Part shown: in pieces, positions 1-7,544 of the stretch
Layout: the number at the start of each line of letters is the position of its first letter
Numbering within the stretch: the stretch's first letter is position 1
Assembly: GCA_937880075.1 (NCBI GenBank)
Contig: CALFLM010000107.1
Coordinates: 1 to 11,743 of the forward strand
Reading direction: 5' to 3'
DNA length: 11,743 bases
Source: an uncultured Romboutsia sp.
GTDB lineage: Bacteria > Bacillota > Clostridia > Peptostreptococcales > Peptostreptococcaceae
Position numbers and translations under genes: made by a program
The notes under the pieces: generated by a model
Databases searched by the model: none
What the model was told of the DNA's origin: nothing
Seen by the model: only the letters and a program-made list of their open reading frames with translations

Positions 1-519
1 CCCTCCTTCATATGCTGTAGCTGTTATTGTATAGTAAATTTTACTTGGTTTTTCTCCTTTTTTCTTGAAGTACGCTTGTATTATACCATTACCACTCATA
101 TTCTTAAATGTATATTCGCTTACTATTCCAACACTTTTTCCATTAACAAATACATCTGATATTTCATAACCTTCTTCTGGAGTTATCTCATATTTATAAG
201 ATTTTCCTTCTTCTACGGCAACTGTTCCAGGAGTAGTTATTTTCCCTCCTTCATATGCTGTAGCTGTTATTGTATAGTAAATTTTACTTGGTTTTTCTTC
301 CTTTTTCTTAAAGTGTACTTCTATAGTCGCATCATTACTAACGTTCTTAAATGTATATTCTCTTACTATTCCAACACTTTTTCCATTCACTAATACATCT
401 GCAATTTCATAACCTTTATCTGCAGTTATTTTATATGTCTGAGATTTTCCTTCTTCTACCTTTACTGTTCCTGGAGTTATTTTTCCTCCTTTATTTGCTA
501 TAGCCGTTATTGTATAGTA
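1..519 (-). repeat. Tandem 240/243-base repeats encoding InlB-like modules
   Basis: Three consecutive units start with the same YYTITA motif, at residues 1099, 1179 and 1260 of the lyase (bases 280-519, 37-279 and 1-36; the third is cut by the edge). The second and third units are almost identical over their first 50 bases, for example at 1-50 and 244-293. Each unit carries GGKIT, VEEGKS, YEI, VNGKSVGIV and EYTFKN blocks. This resembles the divergent InlB B-repeat class of extracellular spacer or adhesion modules. High nucleotide identity suggests recent duplication, so copy number could vary between strains. Confidence 0.9.
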
Positions 520-3500
520 AGAATCATAGTTAGCTATGATAGTTACATCTTTCTCAGGCATAATAAATGATGTTACTTTTTCTGTGGGATTTTGGAATTT
601 TACACCATCTGGTGATGTCCATTCTACAAAATTTTTATTATCTTCTTCCTCATTAGCTTCAATAGTAACAATATCTCCTGCTTTATATTCTCCTGTTCCT
701 GTACCATTTATAACTGTAACACTATGCATAATATTCTCATTTTGTTTTTGTAATTCAACGTCAATAGTTTTACCATCAATACAGTTTACCTCAATAACTG
801 TATGATCTTCATTAGCAGATAATATAGTAATATCGTCGGATTTATTTTTTAAACTCCACTTTCCTTTCAATGTTACCTTTGTCTTTTTCATCGTACTTGG
901 AGACATATAATCTGAAGTAGAAACTCTTAGATCAGGGTCACTAATACTAAGGCTAATATCATTTCCTGTTGGTGTTACCATTGCTAAAATTGGTGTATCT
1001 GTCTCAACGATATATTCTTGATTAGATAATTTTTGATTTTCCTTAAAAATAGCATACCCGAAAACACCTGTATCTTTGCTCTTTACAATATGAGCTACAT
1101 TATCTTTTTGTGCAACTTCATAATTTATATTACTTGCATAATTGGCCATTTCTTCAGGCGTTGTTTTTACTTTAATTACATACTCATACTCACCATTGTC
1201 TGGTGCACTACCATGATCAATCCATGCAGTAGCATAATTACCAGTGGTATCTGCTTTATCAGAACTATTTCTAGATGTTTGTTGCTCACGAGTTATGTGT
1301 ACATTACTTGCATTAGGAATATAGTATCCATTATCATATGAATCTATAACCCAATTAGCCCCATTACCTAATTTATTTTTATAAGGGAACTGCGTAACTT
1401 CCCCAATAGAACCAATATGAATCGGTTTATTTGTATTATCATATATACTGCTTTGGAATAATGTAGTCTCTGTTTTATTTTTTGTATCTTTATTTTTAAT
1501 ATCAGAACCTAACAATATCATTTCATCCCCAAGAAAGAATACGGATTTTTTAGCATAAAAACTATTATCAAATGTAAGGTCATGCATAGACATTGCCCAT
1601 ACTCCATTATCATCTTTACCTTCTACACTTCCTAAGAAAATTTCATCAGAATAAGTTCTATGTTCATTATTATTATTTTTACTTGATAAATCATTAAGGC
1701 TTAAATGCTTTGTAGTGGCTCCTGGCATACGATTCCAGTCCCATCCATTTTCAAAATCATACCCATTATTCTTATCTGTGATTAGAGGCCCTTTTGACAT
1801 AATTTGTAAAGTTCCATAAGATAGGTACCTTCCGTAAATATTTTCAGTACTACTACTCTCATAATCCCACAAATATTTACTCCATCCTTTTACTGTTGCC
1901 ATCCAATCATCTTTTCTTTTAACTGCTAATCCTCCATATGGTTTTGACCAAAAACCTTGTTGCTCAGGTGAAGCACCAACTCCTGAATTTACAACATCTA
2001 ACATTACAGAAATTGCTCCTAACGTATTTACATAACTAATACCTACCCCAGATTGTTTTAGTAAATCTCTTTGTAATATACTACTATCTAGTTGCCAATT
2101 CTTCATAAATATGCCCGCCATCTCTATATCAATAGAACCATTTGTTTCAGGATTTCCAGCCATAGCTAGGTATGCATAAGCTGGCAATAATTTAATTGAT
2201 ATTGGTGAACTCTGTACAATACGTCCTCTTAAAGCAATAGGAATTTCTGTTTGATTAGTTAAAATATCATGAGTAATCAATGCTTGTTTTAAATTATTGT
2301 GTACTTCATCGCTAATTTTAAATGTTGTATCATGTAATAAATAAACAATAGCTGATGTTAAATGGTAAGCATCTGGTGCATATGCACTCATATATGGTGC
2401 TTGATGATGAAATCCCATATAATCTGGCTTTATCGTACCTGATAAATAATTGCCAACATTTAACGTATTATTGAACCAATTGACGTAAGATTTCATAGCT
2501 TGTACTTTTTCTGGACTATCTTCCATCATTAGAATATAAAGCAATCTATTCAAAGAGTTTGTACGCAAATCATCTGAATTAGAAGACTCTTTCTCTTTTT
2601 CAGGATCAATAAATATTTTTCCAAAATCACTATACCAATTAAATGCTCCCATCTCTCTATCTAGACGATTTGTTTGCTTAAGTTCATCTTTCATCAAATA
2701 TACTGAAATGAAATATCCAGTTGTTCGCAATATTCCAAGATTCCAAGAACCTAGTCCACTCCCCTCTGCCCAACCTTGATCATGATAATAATCGTAAAGA
2801 TCGTAAAGTTTTTGTAGACTATCATTATTTCCATTTAGTTTATAATCATATACCAAAGGTAAAAAGACAGTATCCGCAAGTCCGCTTCCAAAACCATTTT
2901 GATTAGTTACATAGGGTGAACGATTACCAAATAATGGCTTTCCGGTAATCCTACCATCTGGATGACGTTTTATGTTGAAAGAATCATATTTTTCCACACC
3001 TGCTTTTATAAACTTATCAAGTGATCTTTTTCGAGTTAACATCTCTTTTGTATTAGTATATTTACTTCCACCATAAATCCAATCATTCACCCTATTTTCA
3101 ATAATTTTAAAAGTATCTATATGTTCATTTGTAATAGGCTCTAATGGTAAATATGGTTTCTTGTTTATATGATAATAATTTCTCTGCCAGACATCACCTT
3201 TTTCATCATCTGATCTTTGTAGTGGTACTTGATAATCTTGTACTCTATTCCAATACATACTATTTTGGAACTCTAATACATCAAAATATATACTACCTTC
3301 TGTTTTTGGGGCTACAATTTGCATCTGTTCTAAGTTCCCTTCTCTTTTTCCAACAAATGCCTCATTTACAGCATCATCTTTAAAGTCAACCCAGATTGTC
3401 CTCCAACCAGTAAAATTCAAATAAAAATCAAATGTATATAATGGATTGTTATTATTAATTTGTTCTGTTGTTCCGAAGTTAAAAGTTAATGTATCATTTC

Positions 3501-3813
3501 TTGGATCTTCATTATATAACCAAAGAATAATTCCTCCATTCCTACTTTTCCCAGCCTCTAACATATTTTTCTCTGAAGTGACTGTCAATTTATCATTACC
3601 TTTCCACTTCCATAACAATGAGTGATCTTTATCTTTGTAACGTTTCGTAGATATTTCTAATGTCCCTTTTTCAGTTGTCCAGTTACTTGGAACCCCCTTT
3701 TCAAATGATTGCATATTACTACTCTTAGCATTGACTGGAGTTACTTTAATACTAGAAATTATCAAACAAAATATAATTCCAACTATTACTTTTTTTATAT
3801 TCCTTTTTTTCAT
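1..3813 (-). CDS. Secreted chondroitin-sulfate-ABC-type lyase (PL8) with C-terminal InlB-like repeats; 3' end outside window
   Basis: The frame is open for 1271 residues from an ATG and runs off the left edge. AGGAAAGG lies about 7 bases upstream of the ATG. Residues 1-29 form a Sec signal peptide (basic start, hydrophobic core, VNA cleavage), so the enzyme is exported. Residues of about 35-230 fit the N-terminal carbohydrate-binding-like domain, 235-600 the alpha/alpha toroid and 610-1000 the beta-sandwich domains. Recognisable blocks shared with Proteus chondroitinase ABC include GWDWNRMPGATT (690-701), AKKSV, ETTLFQ and AWIDH. Probable catalytic residues are His469 or His470, Tyr478, Arg531 and Glu731. 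The family cleaves chondroitin or dermatan sulfate by beta-elimination. From about residue 1025 there is one InlB-like repeat, then roughly 80-residue repeats that should make a stalk or anchor region. Any LPXTG or other wall anchor would lie beyond the edge. Exact substrate is inferred; hyaluronan is possible too. Confidence 0.92.
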   Translation of the reverse strand, partial: MKKRNIKKVIVGIIFCLIISSIKVTPVNAKSSNMQSFEKGVPSNWTTEKGTLEISTKRYKDKDHSLLWKWKGNDKLTVTSEKNMLEAGKSRNGGIILWLYNEDPRNDTLTFNFGTTEQINNNNPLYTFDFYLNFTGWRTIWVDFKDDAVNEAFVGKREGNLEQMQIVAPKTEGSIYFDVLEFQNSMYWNRVQDYQVPLQRSDDEKGDVWQRNYYHINKKPYLPLEPITNEHIDTFKIIENRVNDWIYGGSKYTNTKEMLTRKRSLDKFIKAGVEKYDSFNIKRHPDGRITGKPLFGNRSPYVTNQNGFGSGLADTVFLPLVYDYKLNGNNDSLQKLYDLYDYYHDQGWAEGSGLGSWNLGILRTTGYFISVYLMKDELKQTNRLDREMGAFNWYSDFGKIFIDPEKEKESSNSDDLRTNSLNRLLYILMMEDSPEKVQAMKSYVNWFNNTLNVGNYLSGTIKPDYMGFHHQAPYMSAYAPDAYHLTSAIVYLLHDTTFKISDEVHNNLKQALITHDILTNQTEIPIALRGRIVQSSPISIKLLPAYAYLAMAGNPETNGSIDIEMAGIFMKNWQLDSSILQRDLLKQSGVGISYVNTLGAISVMLDVVNSGVGASPEQQGFWSKPYGGLAVKRKDDWMATVKGWSKYLWDYESSSTENIYGRYLSYGTLQIMSKGPLITDKNNGYDFENGWDWNRMPGATTKHLSLNDLSSKNNNNEHRTYSDEIFLGSVEGKDDNGVWAMSMHDLTFDNSFYAKKSVFFLGDEMILLGSDIKNKDTKNKTETTLFQSSIYDNTNKPIHIGSIGEVTQFPYKNKLGNGANWVIDSYDNGYYIPNASNVHITREQQTSRNSSDKADTTGNYATAWIDHGSAPDNGEYEYVIKVKTTPEEMANYASNINYEVAQKDNVAHIVKSKDTGVFGYAIFKENQKLSNQEYIVETDTPILAMVTPTGNDISLSISDPDLRVSTSDYMSPSTMKKTKVTLKGKWSLKNKSDDITILSANEDHTVIEVNCIDGKTIDVELQKQNENIMHSVTVINGTGTGEYKAGDIVTIEANEEEDNKNFVEWTSPDGVKFQNPTEKVTSFIMPEKDVTIIANYDSYYTITAIANKGGKITPGTVKVEEGKSQTYKITADKGYEIADVLVNGKSVGIVREYTFKNVSNDATIEVHFKKKEEKPSKIYYTITATAYEGGKITTPGTVAVEEGKSYKYEITPEEGYEISDVFVNGKSVGIVSEYTFKNMSGNGIIQAYFKKKGEKPSKIYYTITATAYEGG

Positions 3814-3889
3814 TTTATTTCCTTTCCTATTCTTAGATCTATTTGATATTCTCCTCATAGCTAAATCAAGATGATTCACTAGGTGTTTT

Positions 3890-3895
3890 ATTATA
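3890..3895 (-). promoter_or_regulatory. Candidate -10 box for the PL8 lyase gene
   Basis: Read on the minus strand this is TATAAT, about 77 bases upstream of the lyase ATG. No convincing -35 hexamer sits 16-18 bases further upstream, so the call rests on the -10 alone. The stretch from 3831 to 4064 shows nothing else that can be supported: no gene, and no clean operator or riboswitch fold. Confidence 0.3.
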
Positions 3896-4141
3896 CAATC
3901 CTTAACTTAATTGGACCTTTAAAAAAGCCATACGCAATTTAGCAAAGATAATTATACGAAAATACTAAGTTTTTTAAACCTAGGATTTAATTTTTATAAT
4001 AAAAAAGCATCGCCCTATTTTTTAGCGCGACAAAATCATTTTTTAATATGGTAAATTATCGATATAAGTGCAACACTTTATATTTATGTTGCAGTGAAGA
4101 CCTCTGTAGGTATTTTATATTCTAGATACTTGCAATGTCTA

Positions 4142-4498
4142 TTATTTATTATATTTTACTACAACATCAAGCTTATTTTGGATTATAGTAGAAAAATCAA
4201 AATTTTTAGGATAAAACTCTCTTAATAATCCATTAGTATTTTGATTAATCCCTATTTGCCAAGAAGCATAATGATCTGCAAAATAAACATCTATATTTAA
4301 TGTCTTTTCAATTTCATTATAACAGGCAAATTCTTTACCTCTATCAACTGTAAATGTTTTAATTAATTTGTTTTAAATAGACTTAAATACTTTGAAACAA
4401 TGTAAATTAAACATTGTTGATTTTCTATTATCCATCCTAAGTTTAATAAATTAGACCATGCAACACCTTTCATTTGTGATAATATGTTTGTAGCTCAT
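4142..4498 (-). pseudogene. IS30-family transposase remnant
   Basis: The start ATG at 4496-4498 begins MSYKHIITNERCCMV, the typical opening of IS30 transposases, and then meets a TAA stop. Homology resumes near 4365 with TVDRGKEFACYNEIEK (first catalytic Asp region), continues through VYFADHYASWQ (second Asp) and ends with NTNGLLREFYPKNFDF, with a stop at 4142-4144. An in-frame TAA precedes the second block, and the helix-turn-helix and central regions are missing. The usual NENTNGL motif reads NQNTNGL here, so the presumed catalytic Glu of the DDE triad has become Gln (codon at 4241-4243). The gene is dead through deletion, stop codons and loss of the active site. Confidence 0.85.
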
Positions 4499-4570
4499 AA
4501 TTTTATGTCCTTTCATGTAAAGTGGTTTTGTAGTTATTATTACTGTAACATGAACATAAACTTATGAGCT
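4491..4570 (-). repeat. Inverted repeat able to hide the transposase start codon
   Basis: Bases 4491-4508 and 4553-4570 are complementary over 18 positions with one mismatch. A short CATGT/ACATG pair inside could extend the stem. In a minus-strand transcript entering from outside the element, the 3' arm contains the transposase ATG and lies just next to its GAAAGGA ribosome binding site. Such a fold would mask initiation. Start-sequestering hairpins of this kind are known in other insertion sequences (IS10, IS50) as protection against read-through transcription. Confidence 0.6.
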
Positions 4571-4620
4571 ATTTTTTATACACTTTTAGGTGTTGCACTT
4601 AATATGATAATTCATCATAT

Positions 4621-4648
4621 AAAAAAATCTCACACTCAAAAATTGAGT
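4621..4648 (-). terminator. Possible terminator after the ABC-F fragment
   Basis: On the minus strand a short ACTCAA/TTGAGT stem (loop 4640-4642) is followed, six bases later, by seven Us (4621-4627). It lies about 50 bases beyond the stop codon of the ABC-F fragment and could be its original terminator. The stem is short and the U-run is displaced, so this is tentative. Confidence 0.4.
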
Positions 4649-4697
4649 ATTATAATATATTCAAACGGTGTATTTATATTTTAGTTTATAATATTAA

Positions 4698-4982
4698 TTA
4701 TGCATTTTGAACAGCATACATTTCTTTTAACTTAGCTTGTATATCTTTGTTTTCAAGATACTCATCTAAAGTAGTTTTTCTGTCCATTATCCCACCTGGA
4801 GTTATCTCTATTATTCTATTAGCAAGAGTTTGTATCATCTCTTGGTCATGAGAGTTAAATAATAATACTCCTGAGAATTTTTCTAAACCTTTGTTTACAG
4901 AAGTTATAGATTCTAAGTCTAAGTGGTTAGTTGGGTCATCTAAAACTAATACGTTAGCATTTGATAACATTAACTTAGATAA
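4698..4982 (-). pseudogene. 3' fragment of an ABC-F ATPase gene (EttA/YkpA type)
   Basis: Only the last 95 or so residues of an ABC-F protein remain, from LSKLM just after where the ABC signature motif would be, to a stop. ABC-F proteins are two-ATPase cytoplasmic factors that act on ribosomes. The fragment keeps Walker B, the D-loop (LVLDDPTNHLDLES), the switch His (NSHDQ) and the family's C-terminal DEYLENK segment. It lacks Walker A and the whole first ATPase domain. The catalytic Glu after the Walker B Asp is replaced by Asp (DDPTN instead of DEPTN). An ATG at 4968-4970 exists but has no ribosome binding site. Homology stops abruptly near 4982, where unrelated AT-rich sequence begins. This looks like a recombination or integration scar, not a working gene. 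Confidence 0.85.
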
Positions 4983-5280
4983 TGAATAGTAAGAACTTTT
5001 TTATTCAAATTTATTACAAATATATTTTTAACTCTAAGCATTTTCATACCTTTTTGTATATTAATTTATATATATACTACTACATTTTTAATAAATATAC
5101 AAATTATTTTATTAGTTTATCTTATGTTTACTACCATATAGTAAATTGTATTATATTATGTCTATTCTTTTAGTATCTAAAAATAGTATATACATTAGTA
5201 TTTTCAATAATTGTATTAAATCTACTATAATTTTTTCTTCATTATATATGAATTATTAATTTAGCTATTTAAATGCAATA
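4983..5280. other. Gene-free, extremely AT-rich stretch
   Basis: There is no coding frame with a ribosome binding site or a recognisable product here. A 63-codon open frame exists on the plus strand (4982-5173), but its composition is the Tyr/Ile/Phe/Asn mix expected from random AT-rich DNA. A small TTTACTA/TAGTAAA hairpin sits near 5128-5147. No further piece of the neighbouring ABC-F gene or of the insertion sequence was recognised. Bases 5325-5492, beyond the terminator, are equally empty. Confidence 0.6.
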
Positions 5281-5322
5281 AAAAACAAGTGCTATAGTAC
5301 GATTATTATAGCACTTGTTTTT
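5281..5322 (-). terminator. Strong bidirectional-looking intrinsic terminator
   Basis: A perfect 16-base stem (AAAAACAAGTGCTATA at 5281-5296 with its complement at 5307-5322) encloses a 10-base loop. Its outer A/T arms give a U-run in both directions. It lies about 170 bases downstream of the stop of the minus-strand RES gene and is the first plausible terminator for it. Nothing coding reads into it from the left. Confidence 0.75.
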
Positions 5323-5492
5323 TTAATAAATTCGATATTTTATTGTAAATATACTCTACAAATTGGAATTTGTACTATTCTAATTCAACTTGCTTAATAA
5401 CTTATTCAATTACGATTTTTAGACGTAAGGATGTGTTTTACAATTATGCGACAAAGCCCTGTTTCATGGAACATACCATCTTTTCTTGTTTA

Positions 5493-6404
5493 TTAGCTCC
5501 TTTTTGTGGTGTTTTTTCTCTTATTCTCAATCCAATCGTCCAAATATTCAAATTTTTTTTCATTCTTTTCATTTTCATACTCATTGTACGAATTTAGGTA
5601 TTTGCTTTTTCCGTTCTTAGAATATTCTTGTATTGAATCCTCAACTTGCTGATAATCATATTTTATTTTCGTAGCAGCATAAATTTTTTCGCTATATTCT
5701 ACAAGTTGGAAAAGAGAAGGATCAAAACAAACAATATTATGTCCTTCAGCTTGAACACTTTCAAAGTATATACCATTACTGTTTATACTTTGAAATATAT
5801 CCGCCAGAAAACGTGTTATATTGTATATATGTTCTGTTCCATTGTGTACTGGCTGGGTCAAAATTTTAAGCCAAGTTTCTATTTCCATATCATTATCAAA
5901 TCTTGTCAAGTCAATTACTTCCATCTGCTCTTTGCACTTAAACTCACCAATACTACAATTCTGTCCTATTTGTAAATGAACCTCTGCTAAACAAGTTTCT
6001 ATTGTATCTGCTAGGTACAAATAAGATATTCCTTGCCTGTTAAATCTTCCCCCATTTGTATATATTGGTGGTGGTGCTTCAATACCATGCTTATAATATG
6101 GTAGTATAAAACTTCTACTATGATCATCCTCTGCTCCATAGATTACCTCATTTCCAATACGTCCACGATAAAAGACTGTATCGGTATCTATAATTTTAGT
6201 CGGTAATGTTTTTGTTTTGAAATACTCTTTATATTCTTCAAATAGGTTATCAGGATTATTATGCATTAAATCATCATTGACTATCTTTTTTAAATCTGAT
6301 TGAAAACTATAATTACATACAAATTTTTTGTCTTTTTCAAGAGCATAGTTGGTTAATAATTGTGCCCTTCTTTTTGCTTTTTCAATCTTGTCCGATAAAT
6401 TCAT
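5493..6404 (-). CDS. RES-domain protein, probable NAD+-degrading toxin
   Basis: The 303-residue product starts at an ATG with AGAGGG six bases upstream. Residues of about 75-235 form a RES domain: YRGR with Arg80, GRFN (119-122), the LYLA block with Tyr130, LAEVH with Glu141, and a GIYFES...HNIV end with Ser216 and Asn223. These match the Arg/Tyr/Glu/Ser-Asn pattern of the family. Characterised RES toxins act in the cytoplasm and destroy NAD+ by phosphorolysis or hydrolysis. They are usually paired with an Xre/MbcA-type antitoxin encoded next door. No such partner is visible here: 6405-6612 and 5325-5492 contain no gene. The protein is longer than typical RES toxins, with a helical N-terminal extension (1-70) and a charged tail rich in Glu, Asn and Lys (255-303). 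Function is inferred from family; it could be a stand-alone effector controlled through its extra regions. Confidence 0.85.
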   Translation of the reverse strand: MNLSDKIEKAKRRAQLLTNYALEKDKKFVCNYSFQSDLKKIVNDDLMHNNPDNLFEEYKEYFKTKTLPTKIIDTDTVFYRGRIGNEVIYGAEDDHSRSFILPYYKHGIEAPPPIYTNGGRFNRQGISYLYLADTIETCLAEVHLQIGQNCSIGEFKCKEQMEVIDLTRFDNDMEIETWLKILTQPVHNGTEHIYNITRFLADIFQSINSNGIYFESVQAEGHNIVCFDPSLFQLVEYSEKIYAATKIKYDYQQVEDSIQEYSKNGKSKYLNSYNEYENEKNEKKFEYLDDWIENKRKNTTKRS

Positions 6405-6481
6405 TTTTATCCCTCTTTCTCTTCTATTTATTCATACAAATTCCTATTTATCGTTATTTTTATTTAGAAATATTTTACATA

Positions 6482-6509
6482 ACTATATTATACTATAATA
6501 ATAATGCAA
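6482..6509 (-). promoter_or_regulatory. Candidate promoter of the RES gene
   Basis: On the minus strand TTGCAT (6504-6509) is followed after 16 bases by TATAGT (6482-6487), with an overlapping TATAAT at 6487-6492. It lies roughly 75-100 bases upstream of the RES start codon. This indicates that the gene is transcribed separately from the HNH gene upstream. Confidence 0.4.
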
Positions 6510-6612
6510 ATGATTGAATATTTTGACTTGTACTATTAAATAAAATCATACTTTTATAATACTCATTTAGAGTGAGATATTATAGTTATTTTACAGTCTA
6601 ACTATTCTATAA

Positions 6613-7416
6613 TTACTGCTTTGATTTATTTTTTAATTCTACAACAGAAATTTTATATCTGTGAACTTTTCTATGGCAATTAGCACATAATACTCTTAAG
6701 TCAGATAACTTAGTTAAATGCCCTTCTTCCATATCACACACTTCTACATTGTCATGGTGTACGTCTAAAACGACCTCATCATCCGCTTTACAAACTTCAC
6801 AAAATACTTTTCCATCATTATCTTTCTTAAACTGTTCTATCTTTCTTTTTCTAGCTTTTGGATTTCTTTTCTTAGCTTTCATAAGCCTTTCTATATACTT
6901 ACCTTCTTCAATTACTATATCTTCTACATCTGCAAATTCATCAACTTCTATAAACTCAACCTTTTGGTTTAATCTGCTTAATAATGGAGGTCTTCTCTTT
7001 CCTATCATTAACTTAGGCTTCGGATGAATTTCTTCTTCTAACAATTTTATTAATTTACCCCAGTCATCATATTCCTTAATAAGTTCCCATTCTTCGTTAA
7101 ATACAGTTATTTTTTGATTATCATTTTTTACTTCTATACCTTTTAAATCCCTATATAAACCATAAAATCCACTATCAGTATCACCACCTGGAAATCCTGT
7201 TGTCACACTTATTACCATAGCAGATATTAAAGGCATTTCATAATAGTTACAAAATGATGATAAATCACCTAAATATCTCCATAAATTTCTCATTTTTTCT
7301 TCTGGTATACCTACTTGCTTTCTTAAATCTTTGTAAAATATATTTTGCTTGTATTTAATTTCCTCAACTAATACCTTAGCTATTTCTAAATGTTTTTCGT
7401 CAAAATTCCAATTCAT
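6613..7416 (-). CDS. HNH endonuclease with N-terminal accessory domain
   Basis: The 267-residue product begins at an ATG with GGGAGG eight bases upstream. The C-terminal part (about 200-255) is a zinc-ribbon HNH nuclease. CEVC (Cys206, Cys209) and CANC (Cys244, Cys247) should hold a structural zinc, and His220/His221, Asn246, His248 and His252 supply the HNH active site. Residues 1-95 form a separate domain: an early helical segment, then a block around SAMVISVTTGFPGG (65-78) and GFYGLYRDL. I associate this kind of block with HNH proteins of restriction-like loci. A highly basic linker (178-198) precedes the nuclease and could bind nucleic acid. It probably cuts DNA, perhaps as a methylation- or modification-dependent or anti-phage nuclease; the target is unknown. 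No methyltransferase is encoded nearby, so it is not an ordinary restriction-modification pair. Confidence 0.85.
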   Translation of the reverse strand: MNWNFDEKHLEIAKVLVEEIKYKQNIFYKDLRKQVGIPEEKMRNLWRYLGDLSSFCNYYEMPLISAMVISVTTGFPGGDTDSGFYGLYRDLKGIEVKNDNQKITVFNEEWELIKEYDDWGKLIKLLEEEIHPKPKLMIGKRRPPLLSRLNQKVEFIEVDEFADVEDIVIEEGKYIERLMKAKKRNPKARKRKIEQFKKDNDGKVFCEVCKADDEVVLDVHHDNVEVCDMEEGHLTKLSDLRVLCANCHRKVHRYKISVVELKNKSKQ

Positions 7417-7444
7417 TATATATTCCTCCCTTCAATATATTTAC

Positions 7445-7473
7445 ATTATACTACTTTCAATTTAATATTTTAA
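7445..7473 (-). promoter_or_regulatory. Candidate promoter of the HNH gene
   Basis: The minus strand reads TTAAAA (7468-7473), a 17-base spacer, then TATAAT (7445-7450), some 29 bases before the HNH start codon. The -35 match is weak and the -10 perfect. Placed just after the terminator at 7504-7535, it supports independent transcription of the HNH gene. Confidence 0.45.
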
Positions 7474-7499
7474 GTTTATCTAAAATGGTTCTTTTATGC

Positions 7500-7535
7500 A
7501 AAAAATTAACGCTCCCAAAAGTGGGAACGTTAATT
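7500..7535 (-). terminator. Intrinsic terminator of the 115-residue gene
   Basis: Arms 7504-7517 and 7522-7535 form a 14-pair stem with loop AAAG (7518-7521). In DNA there is one mismatch (7512 against 7527). In the minus-strand RNA this becomes a G-U wobble, so the stem is continuous in that direction. The minus transcript then runs into six Us (7500-7505). It begins 10 bases after the stop of the upstream minus-strand gene. Confidence 0.82.
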
Positions 7536-7544
7536 ACTAAATTT

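Larger units (their letters stand above)
4065..4601 (-). mobile_element. Decayed, internally deleted IS30-family insertion sequence
   Basis: The two ends are inverted copies of TAAGTGCAACAC followed by a diverged base and TA (4065-4079 and 4587-4601). Both outer flanks read ATA on the plus strand, consistent with a 3-base target duplication as made by IS30-family elements. Between the ends lie the first codons and the last quarter or so of an IS30-type transposase. The whole element is about 540 bases where intact members are a little over 1 kb, so most of the transposase gene has been lost. It cannot move by itself. If the ends are still recognised, a full-length relative elsewhere in the genome might mobilise it. 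Confidence 0.85.

Noticed and set aside
536..3383. Several plus-strand open frames of 60-100 codons (536-805, 1033-1341, 2721-2906, 3144-3383)
   Set aside because: All lie opposite the long lyase gene, have no ribosome binding site and encode low-information sequence; they are antisense shadows.
3985..4035. Possible terminator or small RNA around GCATCGCCC / GCGCG near the left IS border
   Set aside because: The complementary segments are only three or four bases and do not build a stable stem.
5430..5465. Sequence reading GGGCTTTGTCGCATAA on the minus strand, possibly an insertion-sequence end
   Set aside because: It superficially resembles transposon termini, but no partner inverted copy, target duplication or transposase was found nearby; GCGACAAAATC at 4027-4037 does not match well enough.
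4982..5975. Plus-strand open frames at 4982-5173, 5370-5597 and 5646-5975
   Set aside because: The first is AT-rich random-like sequence rich in Tyr, Ile and Phe. The other two overlap the RES gene in antisense. None has a credible ribosome binding site.
6542..6580. Imperfect hairpin (ATAATACTCA / TGAGATATTAT) downstream of the HNH gene as a terminator
   Set aside because: It has a bulge, a weak AT stem and no U-run on the minus strand, so it cannot be supported as a terminator.
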